Shown in pieces: positions 1-4,228 of a stretch of 7,208 nucleotides of DNA. Position 1 is the stretch's first letter; each line of letters begins with the position of its first letter. Origin of the DNA: Candidatus Falkowiibacteriota bacterium. GTDB taxonomy: Bacteria; Patescibacteria; ABY1; BM507; UBA12075. Made by a program: the position numbers and the translations under genes. The stretch lies in NCBI GenBank assembly GCA_030636285.1, contig DAOVXE010000038.1, forward strand, positions 1 to 7,208, in the 5' to 3' direction. The notes under the pieces were generated by a model that worked only from the letters and a program-made list of their open reading frames with translations, was not told where the DNA came from and did no database searches.

Positions 1-77
1 CCGTAGGCGCTGAATAAAGCCGCGATAAGCAAAAATACCGCGAAAAATATTACAAAATTTTTAACTAAATTTTTCAT
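1..77 (-). CDS. ftsH: N-terminus of probable FtsH ATP-dependent zinc protease (partial)
   Basis: Only the first 25 codons lie in the window; the gene continues past base 1. The translated start is MKNLVKNFVIFFAVFLL followed by IAALFSAY: a short basic head, then a hydrophobic transmembrane segment of about 16 residues. This matches the usual beginning of FtsH, the membrane-anchored AAA+ zinc protease that degrades misassembled membrane proteins and some regulators. The ATPase and HEXXH protease domains are outside the window, so the identification rests on the N-terminal segment alone and another single-pass membrane protein is possible. The ATG at 77 follows a leader of about 39 nt from a good minus-strand promoter (123-151). 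No Shine-Dalgarno sequence is visible before it. Confidence 0.55.
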   Translation of the reverse strand, partial: MKNLVKNFVIFFAVFLLIAALFSAY

Positions 78-122
78 ATACTTTGAATTTTATGTTTGAT
101 TTATTAAATACTTACGAATTTA

Positions 123-151
123 AGTATATAATAATAAATTAAACTTATCAA
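123..151 (-). promoter_or_regulatory. Promoter for the minus-strand ftsH-like gene
   Basis: Read on the minus strand there is a -35 box TTGATA (151-146), a 17-bp spacer and a -10 box TATACT (128-123). Each hexamer differs from the sigma-70 consensus at one position. The start site would be near 116, giving a leader of about 39 nt before the ATG at 77. Confidence 0.75.
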
Positions 152-171
152 GCAAAAATCAGTTCAAAAAT

Positions 172-326
172 TAGTTGTAACTGCTCACTGTCATTCTGAG
201 CGATAGCGAAGAATCCCGTTGAATTTAGCATCTTATAATATTCTCGAGATTCTTCACTTCGCTACGCTACGTTCAGAATGACAGTGTTTTTTAATATTTT
301 GTATGTCCAGTGAGCAGTTGCAATTA
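172..326. repeat. REP/MITE-like imperfect inverted repeat
   Basis: The element is built of nested arms. Outer arms 172-190 and 308-326 pair over 19 bp with two G-T wobbles. Inner arms 186-198 (CACTGTCATTCTG) and 274-286 pair perfectly over 13 bp, and GAAGAATC (208-215) pairs with 248-255. The left CACTG (186-190) can pair with either of two CAGTG copies on the right (282-286 and 308-312), so alternative folds exist. The TCATTCTGAG...GAAGAATC motif resembles dispersed palindromic repeats common in bacterial intergenic DNA. It sits between two divergent promoters and encodes no protein. A T-run after the inner right arm could also make it act as a plus-strand terminator. Confidence 0.75.
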
Positions 327-332
327 CTTCAA

Positions 333-361
333 TTGACTTTTACAAAAATATGTGCTATACT
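333..361 (+). promoter_or_regulatory. Promoter of the 46-aa small gene
   Basis: The -35 box TTGACT (333-338), a 17-bp spacer and the -10 box TATACT (356-361) are each one base from sigma-70 consensus. The spacer ends in TGC, giving an extended -10 (TGC-TATACT). The start site is expected near 368, just before a stem-loop. Confidence 0.85.
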
Positions 362-370
362 ATGAATATA

Positions 371-407
371 AGCATACAAAAAGTCTTGTAGGACTTATTG
401 ATATGCT
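371..407 (+). promoter_or_regulatory. Stem-loop at the 5' end of the 46-aa gene's mRNA
   Basis: AGCATA (371-376) pairs with TATGCT (402-407), and AAGTC (381-385) pairs with GACTT (392-396) above an internal loop. The hairpin begins about 3 nt after the predicted start site. It is followed by an A-rich, G-free stretch (411-432) up to the ATG, with no Shine-Dalgarno sequence. It may stabilise the mRNA or expose the start region; a specific ligand or regulator is not evident. Confidence 0.55.
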
Positions 408-432
408 CTAAAAAAATAAAAACAAAAACAAA

Positions 433-573
433 ATGGAAGAAGCAACAAGCACGGAGCAAGCGAGCGACGCTCCAAAGTATCAAATTTTCGGCGAGGAGTT
501 CAGTTATGCTCTCCTTACCGCCACTGTCGCTTGCACATTCGCGCTAATTAACATGGCGCAATATGTAGTATAA
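433..573 (+). CDS. 46-aa hypothetical protein with a C-terminal hydrophobic segment
   Basis: I do not recognise this gene. The ORF encodes 46 residues: a polar, Glu/Ser/Thr/Ala-rich N-terminus (about residues 2-15), a central KYQIFGEEFSY section, and a hydrophobic tail (about residues 25-46, YALLTATVACTFALINMA then QYVV) long enough to cross a membrane once. There is one cysteine at residue 34. Support for it being real comes from context: a strong upstream promoter, a 5' hairpin and A-rich leader ending at the ATG, clearly higher GC than the flanking AT-rich DNA, and a rho-independent terminator 38 bp after the stop. It is a stand-alone unit with no partner gene. Part of the ORF (490-522) can fold as an RNA hairpin, GGCG-AGGAG paired with CTCCT-CGCC, so a non-coding or dual-function RNA is a real alternative. 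Confidence 0.55.
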   Translation: MEEATSTEQASDAPKYQIFGEEFSYALLTATVACTFALINMAQYVV

Positions 574-610
574 AATTTTCAAACTTCCATATAGACTCAG
601 TGAGCCTATT

Positions 611-650
611 AAAACCCCGGTCATTAATTTGCCGGGGTTTTATTTTTTAT
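611..650 (+). terminator. Rho-independent terminator after the 46-aa gene
   Basis: AAAACCCCGG (611-620) pairs perfectly with CCGGGGTTTT (632-641) around an 11-nt loop and is followed by a T-rich tract. It ends the transcript of the 46-aa ORF and separates it from the next promoter. Confidence 0.9.
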
Positions 651-652
651 TT

Positions 653-689
653 TTGACAAAAATAAAAAATATTGATAGAGTGCTAGTAT
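653..689 (+). promoter_or_regulatory. Promoter region of the zinc-ribbon gene
   Basis: Two readings are possible. TTGACA (653-658) with a 17-bp spacer meets TAGAGT (676-681), a weak -10 box. Alternatively an extended -10, TGC-TAGTAT (681-689), acts without a good -35. The second reading matches the TGC-TAnnnT pattern at other promoters in this window and places the start near 696, just before the leader hairpin. Confidence 0.5.
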
Positions 690-701
690 ACAAGTAAAGT
701 C

Positions 702-732
702 AACATTAAATTTAAAAAATGAATTTAGTGTT
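702..732 (+). promoter_or_regulatory. Leader hairpin of the zinc-ribbon gene
   Basis: AACATTAAATT (702-712) pairs with AATTTAGTGTT (722-732): 11 bp including one G-U, with a 9-nt loop. An overlapping perfect 10-bp palindrome GTGTTAACAC (728-737) could instead be a protein-binding site. The hairpin ends 11 nt before the ATG at 744, and there is no Shine-Dalgarno sequence. The position after the promoter parallels the leader hairpin of the 46-aa gene. Confidence 0.5.
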
Positions 733-743
733 AACACAAATTA

Positions 744-917
744 ATGGACAACCAAAATTTTGCTGGCGACCGAAAAATGTATCAAGGTAATTGGACCTGT
801 TCCGGATGCGGAGCGGCCATTACCGAGCTGCCTTTTGAGCCAGATGGAGAGCGGCCGCTTTTCTGCCGTGATTGCCACAGGCAAAAAATGCAGGATCGCC
901 GCCCTCAACAATTCTAA
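744..917 (+). CDS. 57-aa four-cysteine zinc-ribbon protein (CxxC-x17-CxxC-like)
   Basis: The 57-residue product has two CxxC knuckles, C19-S-G-C22 and C41-R-D-C44, separated by 18 residues. Between them is the conserved-looking core ITELPFEPDGERPLF. This closely resembles the small CxxC-x17-CxxC zinc-binding proteins common in CPR bacteria and also found as domains on RNA helicases, although the spacer here is 18 rather than 17. A structural zinc site with nucleic-acid binding is plausible. The tail (residues 45-56, HRQKMQDRRPQQ) is basic and supports that, but no function has been established. Two starts are possible: Met1 at 744, or Met12 at 777 (MYQGNW), which fits the compact family form. 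The gene is a single-gene unit with its own promoter, leader hairpin and terminator. Confidence 0.85.
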   Translation: MDNQNFAGDRKMYQGNWTCSGCGAAITELPFEPDGERPLFCRDCHRQKMQDRRPQQF

Positions 918-960
918 TAGAAAGTATTAAGCGAACTATCAATTAATATATTTCTATCAA

Positions 961-997
961 ACAAAACCCCTTTATTTTAAGGGGTTTTGTAATTTTT
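961..997 (+). terminator. Rho-independent terminator after the zinc-ribbon gene
   Basis: ACAAAACCCCTT (961-972) and AAGGGGTTTTGT (979-990) form a perfect 12-bp stem with a 6-nt loop, followed by AATTTTT. It lies 43 bp after the stop codon. Confidence 0.92.
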
Positions 998-1072
998 ATG
1001 ATGTATTTTATTTTGGCGACAGCCCCATTTTAACATCATATTCAAGCTATGGGTTGCGAGTTGCGAAAAAAA

Positions 1073-1101
1073 TTGCCACAATAAAACCAATATGCTAATA
1101 T
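1073..1101 (+). promoter_or_regulatory. Candidate promoter of the ymdB-HU unit
   Basis: TTGCCA (1073-1078), a 17-bp spacer ending in TGC, and TAATAT (1096-1101) form an extended -10 promoter. The start would be near 1108, giving a leader of about 200 nt. The DNA is very AT-rich, so a chance match or a second, closer promoter cannot be excluded. Confidence 0.55.
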
Positions 1102-1126
1102 TAAATAAATATAATTTGTATTATTT

Positions 1127-1307
1127 TAATTTTCAATTTACGAATTTTCACTCGTCAAGCGAGTACAAACAATTTTCAAACAATTTTCAATGTATTAATT
1201 TCAAAAATTTTTAAAGAAAAAATTTGTTTATTTTTAAAACATTAAAACATTAAAAAAATTAATTCATTGTTTGTAAATTGAAAATTGAAAATTTGTAAAT
1301 TAATTTT
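1127..1307. repeat. AT-rich intergenic repeat block upstream of ymdB
   Basis: This stretch holds no gene. A perfect 14-bp inverted repeat, AATTTTCAATTTAC (1128-1141) and GTAAATTGAAAATT (1273-1286), sits inside a longer imperfect palindrome. Direct repeats are also present: AACAATTTTCA twice around 1168-1189 and ACATTAAA twice around 1239-1252. A small hairpin ACTCG/CGAGT (1150-1154, 1160-1164) interrupts the left half. Upstream, TTGCGAG/TTGCGAA is tandemly repeated (1054-1067). If the promoter at 1073-1101 is used, the whole block is transcribed as the ymdB leader. Confidence 0.6.
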
Positions 1308-2102
1308 ATGAATATATTATTTATCGGTGATATTGTCGGCCGAATCGGCAGGCAAACAACTAAAAACCTTCTTCCCAGGCTTAGAAAAAAACACGCGCTT
1401 GATTTTGTTTTTGCTAACGCGGAAAATGCCGCCCATGGTTCCGGCGTTACGGAAACCATTGTTAAAGAGCTTATGGAGGCCGGAATAGATGCCATGACGA
1501 CTGGTGACCATGCCTTTCGCAATCATAAACAAATTGAAATTTTTAATAATTTCCCGATTATCCGGCCTGCTAATTTGCCTCAAAAAGCTCCGGGCATGGG
1601 CTATTTAATTATCAAAAAGGACAATAAAAAAATACTCCTTATAAGCCTGATCGGGCAGGTTTTTATGAACACCAGCGTGGATAATCCGTTTATTAAAATA
1701 AATGAAATATTAGCCAACATTTCCTTGCCAAAGAAAAATCTATCTGCTATAATTGTTGATATACATGCTGAAACCACATCAGAGAAAATAAACATGGGTT
1801 ATCATTTAGACGGGCGAGTCAGCGCGGTTCTCGGAACCCATACCCACGTACCAACCGCGGATGCTTGTGTAACGAAAAAAGGTACTGCCGTAATAACCGA
1901 TGTCGGCATGGTCGGAGCCGCCAATGAATCTCTTGGCATTGCCAAAGAAGGGACGTTAAAGGCTTTTTTAACAAGCATAAAAGAACCGCATGTAATTCCC
2001 AAAAAGGGAGAGGCCGTCTTAAACGCGGTTCTAATCAAGATTGGACGTGATCAAAAAGCAATTGCGATAAAACAAATTATTGAAAATATTAATATTAAAT
2101 AA
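1308..2102 (+). CDS. ymdB: YmdB-family (TIGR00282) metallophosphoesterase
   Basis: The 264-aa protein has the full length and motif order of YmdB, a dinuclear-metal phosphodiesterase shown in Bacillus to hydrolyse cyclic nucleotides and to influence sporulation and biofilm decisions. Visible motifs are GD8IVGRIGR near the N-terminus, A-E39-N40-AAHG, T-G-D67-H68, DIH153AETTSEK, GTH178TH180VPTAD and TDVGMVG. The residues that align with the metal ligands are D8, E39, N40, D67, H153, H178 and H180, with H68 as the catalytic histidine. One oddity is that the usual GNH motif reads GDH, so Asn67 is replaced by Asp. The start follows an AT-rich leader without a Shine-Dalgarno sequence and gives the canonical N-terminus MNILFIGDIVGR. 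The HU gene follows after 25 bp, so the two are probably co-transcribed. No membrane segment or signal peptide is present; the protein should be cytoplasmic. Confidence 0.93.
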   Translation: MNILFIGDIVGRIGRQTTKNLLPRLRKKHALDFVFANAENAAHGSGVTETIVKELMEAGIDAMTTGDHAFRNHKQIEIFNNFPIIRPANLPQKAPGMGYLIIKKDNKKILLISLIGQVFMNTSVDNPFIKINEILANISLPKKNLSAIIVDIHAETTSEKINMGYHLDGRVSAVLGTHTHVPTADACVTKKGTAVITDVGMVGAANESLGIAKEGTLKAFLTSIKEPHVIPKKGEAVLNAVLIKIGRDQKAIAIKQIIENINIK

Positions 2103-2127
2103 ATAATATAATTTAATTTTCATTCCT

Positions 2128-2412
2128 ATGAATAAAGCAGCTTTAATTGAGCGCATCGCGGCCGAGGCCGAGGTGAGCAAAAAGGACTCTGAGCGCATGC
2201 TTGAGTCGTTGGTAAAAATTATTATTTCCGAATTAAAGGCCGGCAACGAAATTACTATCACCGGCTTTGGCACTTTTCTCTCCCGCACCAGGCATGCCCG
2301 AGGCGGCGTTAATCCGCAGAATCCCAGTGAGAGGATCCAGATCCCGGAAGTTAAGGTCGCTAAATTTAAAACCGGCAAAACCTTAAAAGATGCCCTTAAA
2401 GGCAGGATCTAG
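2128..2412 (+). CDS. HU/IHF-family DNA-binding protein
   Basis: At 94 residues this is a typical HU-size protein. It starts MNKAALIERIA, has the two N-terminal helices of the dimer core (about 3-38), the GFGTF turn at 46-50, and a DNA-wrapping beta arm (about 52-75) carrying NPQ with the intercalating proline at 63. The C-terminal KFKTGKTLKDALK helix (79-91) is canonical. HU dimers bend and compact DNA in the nucleoid and assist replication, recombination and transcription. The usual Arg before Asn-Pro at the arm tip is Val61, a variation I have seen in CPR-type sequences. There is no Shine-Dalgarno sequence; the ATG follows TTTTCATTCCT. The gene lies 25 bp after ymdB and is closed by a strong terminator, so it is the last gene of that unit. 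HU versus an IHF subunit cannot be decided here. Confidence 0.95.
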   Translation: MNKAALIERIAAEAEVSKKDSERMLESLVKIIISELKAGNEITITGFGTFLSRTRHARGGVNPQNPSERIQIPEVKVAKFKTGKTLKDALKGRI

Positions 2413-2434
2413 CGCAACTAAACAGATAATATGT

Positions 2435-2469
2435 AAAATAATCCCGAATTATCGGGATTATTTTGTTTA
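2435..2469 (+). terminator. Rho-independent terminator after HU
   Basis: AAAATAATCCCGA (2435-2447) and TCGGGATTATTTT (2452-2464) form a perfect 13-bp stem with an ATTA loop, then GTTTA. It lies 22 bp after the HU stop codon. The stem ends are A/T-rich on both sides, so it could act in either direction. Confidence 0.9.
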
Positions 2470-2491
2470 AATTCGTCATTTGGGCCAAGCC

Positions 2492-2520
2492 TTGACATTG
2501 CCTTTAATTTGCTATATATT
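2492..2520 (+). promoter_or_regulatory. Promoter of the DHH-family gene
   Basis: A perfect -35 box TTGACA (2492-2497), a 17-bp spacer and TATATT (2515-2520) are seen. The start is predicted near 2527. This leaves about 215-235 nt of leader before the DHH coding region, and the palindromic repeat at 2592-2719 lies within it. Confidence 0.8.
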
Positions 2521-2591
2521 GATATGTCAGCCTCCATTGTTTGGATTTTTATATTGCGAGTTTATAACCCTATGTCAAACAGTGTGATAAA

Positions 2592-2719
2592 TTTTGTCAT
2601 TTCGTAACGGAGCGGAGCGAAGTGGAGAAATCCCTTTAATATATTTCTATATTAAAAACATTGATTTTAGAGTAATGTTGAAGGGATTTCTCACCCTTTC
2701 AGGGTTCGAAATGACAAAA
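2592..2719. repeat. Second REP/MITE-like palindromic repeat
   Basis: Outer arms TTTTGTCATTTCG (2592-2604) and CGAAATGACAAAA (2707-2719) pair perfectly over 13 bp. Inner arms GAGAAATCCCTT (2625-2636) and AAGGGATTTCTC (2681-2692) pair perfectly over 12 bp. The right half carries a small hairpin ACCCT/AGGGT (2693-2705) that the left half lacks; the left has a GGAGCGGAGCGAAG section instead. Its arms differ in sequence from the element at 172-326 but follow the same plan. It is non-coding and sits in the probable DHH leader, ending 23 bp before the upstream ATG. Confidence 0.8.
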
Positions 2720-2762
2720 ATAAAAAGGGTTTAGCCGTTAAATGAGTAAGTCTTGTATTATT

Positions 2763-3917
2763 ATGTTATCACAAGAACAACAAATTTTGGAACAAATTAA
2801 AAAAGCCGATAATATCTTAGTCACTTTCAAAAAAATTTGGAACGGCGATTCGGTGGCTTCGGCTTTGGCTTTTTATCTGCTGCTTAAAAAAATGGATAAA
2901 AAAGTAGATATAATTGCCGAGCCGTTTGAAAAAAGCGCCAGCTTTAACTTTCTCCCCGGTTTTAACGCGATCAAAAACTCTCTGAATAATTTGCGTAAAT
3001 TCATTGTATCCCTGGATATTACCAATGCCAAAGTCGGGCAGATCAAATATAAAATTAAGGACAATACTCTTAATTTTATTATTGCCCCAAAAGAAGGCTT
3101 TTTTACCCCTGATGATGTCCGCACCCGTTCCGGCAACTTTAAATACGATCTGATAATCACTTTGGATACGCCGGATCTGGAATCACTGGGCGCGATCTAT
3201 GATAATGACACGGAATTTTTCTATCAGGTGCCGGTTATTAATATTGACCACCATTCGCAAAACGAAGCTTACGCCCAAATCAACTGCGTGGAATTAACCG
3301 CGATCTCCACCTCGGAAATATTGTTTAATCTGTTCACGTCAATTTCACGCGATCTGATAGACGAAGATATTGCCACCTGCCTGCTAACCGGAATAATTTC
3401 TAAAACCAGAAGCTTTAAAACCCAGAATATCACCCCGCAGGCTTTATCTATCACCTCACAACTGGTCTCAATGGGGGCGCGCCGCGAAGAGATCGTTAAC
3501 CAGCTCTACCGCTCACGCTCGCTCGCCGTGCTCAAGCTCTGGGGCCGGGTTCTGGCCAGATTAAACAGCGGCCTGGAAAATAAACTGATCTGGTCAACGC
3601 TTACAAAAATAGATTTTGAAAAAACCGAAACCACCGAAGAAGACCTGTCCGAAGTGATTGACGAATTAATGATAAATATTCCCCAGGCCAAAATTATTCT
3701 CCTGATCTATGAGATCGCTAAAAAAGAAACCGATGCCAAAGCCACCAAAGCTCTGGTATATTCCACTCGCAGCATAAATTCTTTTGGCTTGGTTAAAGCA
3801 TTTAATCCCAGCGGAACCAAGAAATTGGCAAAAATTATAATTGACAAGCCGATCAGTGAAGCTGAAAACGAAATTATTTCCGCGATAAAAAAACAATTAG
3901 AGCAATTATCGTTATAA
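2763..3917 (+). CDS. DHH-family phosphoesterase-like protein (NrnA-related, divergent)
   Basis: The reading frame opens at 2742 (391 aa), but I prefer the ATG at 2763, which gives 384 aa beginning MLSQEQQILEQIKKADNILV as in related proteins. In the 391-aa numbering, motif II is LD142TPD and motif III is the hallmark ID169HH. After it comes NCVELTAISTSEIL, matching the conserved post-DHH segment, and then the WGRVLARL stretch. DHH proteins of the NrnA group degrade short oligoribonucleotides or dephosphorylate pAp with Mn2+. Two features depart from that. Motif I reads KKIWN34GD36 where the family has H-x-N-P-D-x-D, so the His and the first Asp are missing. The C-terminal GGGHxxAAG substrate motif is replaced by FNPSGTKKLA (354-363). 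Activity may be altered or lost. The gene stands alone with its own promoter and ends beside the tRNA promoter. Confidence 0.85.
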   Translation: MLSQEQQILEQIKKADNILVTFKKIWNGDSVASALAFYLLLKKMDKKVDIIAEPFEKSASFNFLPGFNAIKNSLNNLRKFIVSLDITNAKVGQIKYKIKDNTLNFIIAPKEGFFTPDDVRTRSGNFKYDLIITLDTPDLESLGAIYDNDTEFFYQVPVINIDHHSQNEAYAQINCVELTAISTSEILFNLFTSISRDLIDEDIATCLLTGIISKTRSFKTQNITPQALSITSQLVSMGARREEIVNQLYRSRSLAVLKLWGRVLARLNSGLENKLIWSTLTKIDFEKTETTEEDLSEVIDELMINIPQAKIILLIYEIAKKETDAKATKALVYSTRSINSFGLVKAFNPSGTKKLAKIIIDKPISEAENEIISAIKKQLEQLSL

Positions 3918-3918
3918 C

Positions 3919-3947
3919 TTGTAATTCTGGCAAAAAAATGGTATTGT
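3919..3947 (+). promoter_or_regulatory. Candidate promoter of the tRNA pair
   Basis: TTGTAA (3919-3924), a 17-bp spacer ending in TGG, and TATTGT (3942-3947) form an extended -10 promoter directly after the DHH stop codon at 3915-3917. The start would be near 3954, about 27 nt before tRNA-Ile. Both boxes are weaker matches than at the other promoters. Confidence 0.5.
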
Positions 3948-3954
3948 ACACGAT

Positions 3955-3979
3955 AAGGATGGAGATCCTTTTTTTGTTT
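3955..3979 (+). terminator. Short hairpin plus T-tract between the DHH gene and tRNA-Ile
   Basis: AAGGAT (3955-3960) pairs with ATCCTT (3965-3970) around a GGAG loop and is followed by TTTTTGTTT. It has the form of a weak terminator for the DHH transcript. The candidate tRNA promoter would start transcription at its very base, so it could instead be a 5' leader hairpin of the tRNA precursor. Confidence 0.55.
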
Positions 3980-3980
3980 A

Positions 3981-4053
3981 GCGCCCATAGCTCAGTGGTT
4001 AGAGCACCACGCTTATAACGTGGGGGTCGATGGTTCAAGTCCATCTGGGCGTA
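3981..4053 (+). tRNA. tRNA-Ile (anticodon UAU)
   Basis: A full cloverleaf can be drawn by eye. The acceptor stem is GCGCCCA with TGGGCGT (7 bp, the first pair G-U). The D arm is GCTC/GAGC with loop AGTGGTTA, and the anticodon stem is CCACG/CGTGG with loop CTTATAA, giving anticodon TAT at positions 34-36. The variable loop is GGGTC, and the T arm is GATGG/CCATC with loop TTCAAGT. The discriminator is A and CCA is not encoded, so CCA addition is needed. Anticodon UAU reads AUA (Ile). Most bacteria read AUA with a CAU tRNA modified to lysidine by TilS, so a directly encoded UAU is unusual. It is followed after 12 nt by tRNA-Val on the same probable transcript. Confidence 0.93.
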
Positions 4054-4065
4054 CACTAAATATAT

Positions 4066-4139
4066 GGGCATATAGCTCAGCTGGTTAGAGCGCCACGTTG
4101 ACATCGTGGAGGTCCACCGTTCAAATCGGTGTATGCCCA
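4066..4139 (+). tRNA. tRNA-Val (anticodon GAC)
   Basis: The cloverleaf is complete. The acceptor stem GGGCATA/TATGCCC is perfectly paired, and the D arm is GCTC/GAGC with loop AGCTGGTTA. The anticodon stem CCACG/CGTGG has loop TTGACAT, giving anticodon GAC, which reads GUC and GUU. The variable loop is AGGTC and the T arm is CACCG/CGGTG with loop TTCAAAT. The discriminator is A and CCA is not encoded. The anticodon stem is identical to that of the neighbouring tRNA-Ile. Confidence 0.96.
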
Positions 4140-4165
4140 CTATTAGGATAGGCGGATTGACATTT

Positions 4166-4193
4166 ACCCGCCAAAGCTTTAGCGGTGGCGGGT
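4166..4193. repeat. GC-rich REP-like hairpin abutting a tRNA fragment
   Basis: ACCCGCCA (4166-4173) and TGGCGGGT (4186-4193) form a perfect 8-bp GC-rich stem around a 12-nt loop that includes the rest of the palindrome AAAGCTTT (4173-4180). The pattern of CCCGCC, AAGCTTTAGCG and GGCGGG is typical of short extragenic palindromes. GGCGG at 4151-4155 could compete for the left arm. It lies where the 5' half of a third tRNA would be expected. Confidence 0.65.
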
Positions 4194-4228
4194 CGTAGAG
4201 GTCAGAGGTTCAAATCCTCTTGAGCCCA
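4194..4228 (+). pseudogene. 3' half of a disrupted tRNA gene
   Basis: The T arm AGAGG (4204-4208), loop TTCAAAT and CCTCT (4216-4220) is perfect. It is preceded by a normal variable loop AGGTC (4199-4203) and followed by an acceptor 3' strand TGAGCCC (4221-4227) and discriminator A. The matching 5' acceptor strand GGGCTCA, the D arm and the anticodon arm are absent between tRNA-Val and this point, and I found no matching 5' half elsewhere in the window. The GC-rich hairpin at 4166-4193 occupies that place. This is probably a dead tRNA relic or an attachment-site scar; the original identity cannot be told without the anticodon. Confidence 0.7.

Noticed and set aside
368..641. Possible tmRNA, 6S, SRP or RNase P RNA in the first small transcription unit.
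   Set aside because: There is no tRNA-like end, no tag ending in ALAA, no long central-bubble helix, and none of the conserved SRP or RNase P motifs that I could see.
719..790. A 23-codon upstream ORF starting in the loop of the zinc-ribbon leader hairpin and overlapping its start in another frame.
   Set aside because: It could be a regulatory upstream ORF, but the peptide is unremarkable and an ATG by chance in AT-rich DNA is more likely.
1127..1307. A CRISPR array or integrase-type attachment site in the repeat-rich region before ymdB.
   Set aside because: The repeats are short, irregular and AT-rich without uniform spacers, and there is no cas or integrase gene nearby.
2524..2607. A 27-codon ORF just after the TTGACA promoter.
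   Set aside because: Its ATG lies at or before the expected transcription start, and it ends inside the palindromic repeat; nothing suggests real coding.
4140..4228. An intron-containing or permuted tRNA instead of a relic.
   Set aside because: No matching 5' acceptor strand or anticodon arm occurs before the fragment within reach of tRNA-Val, nor after it before the hsp20 promoter, so neither arrangement can make a complete tRNA.
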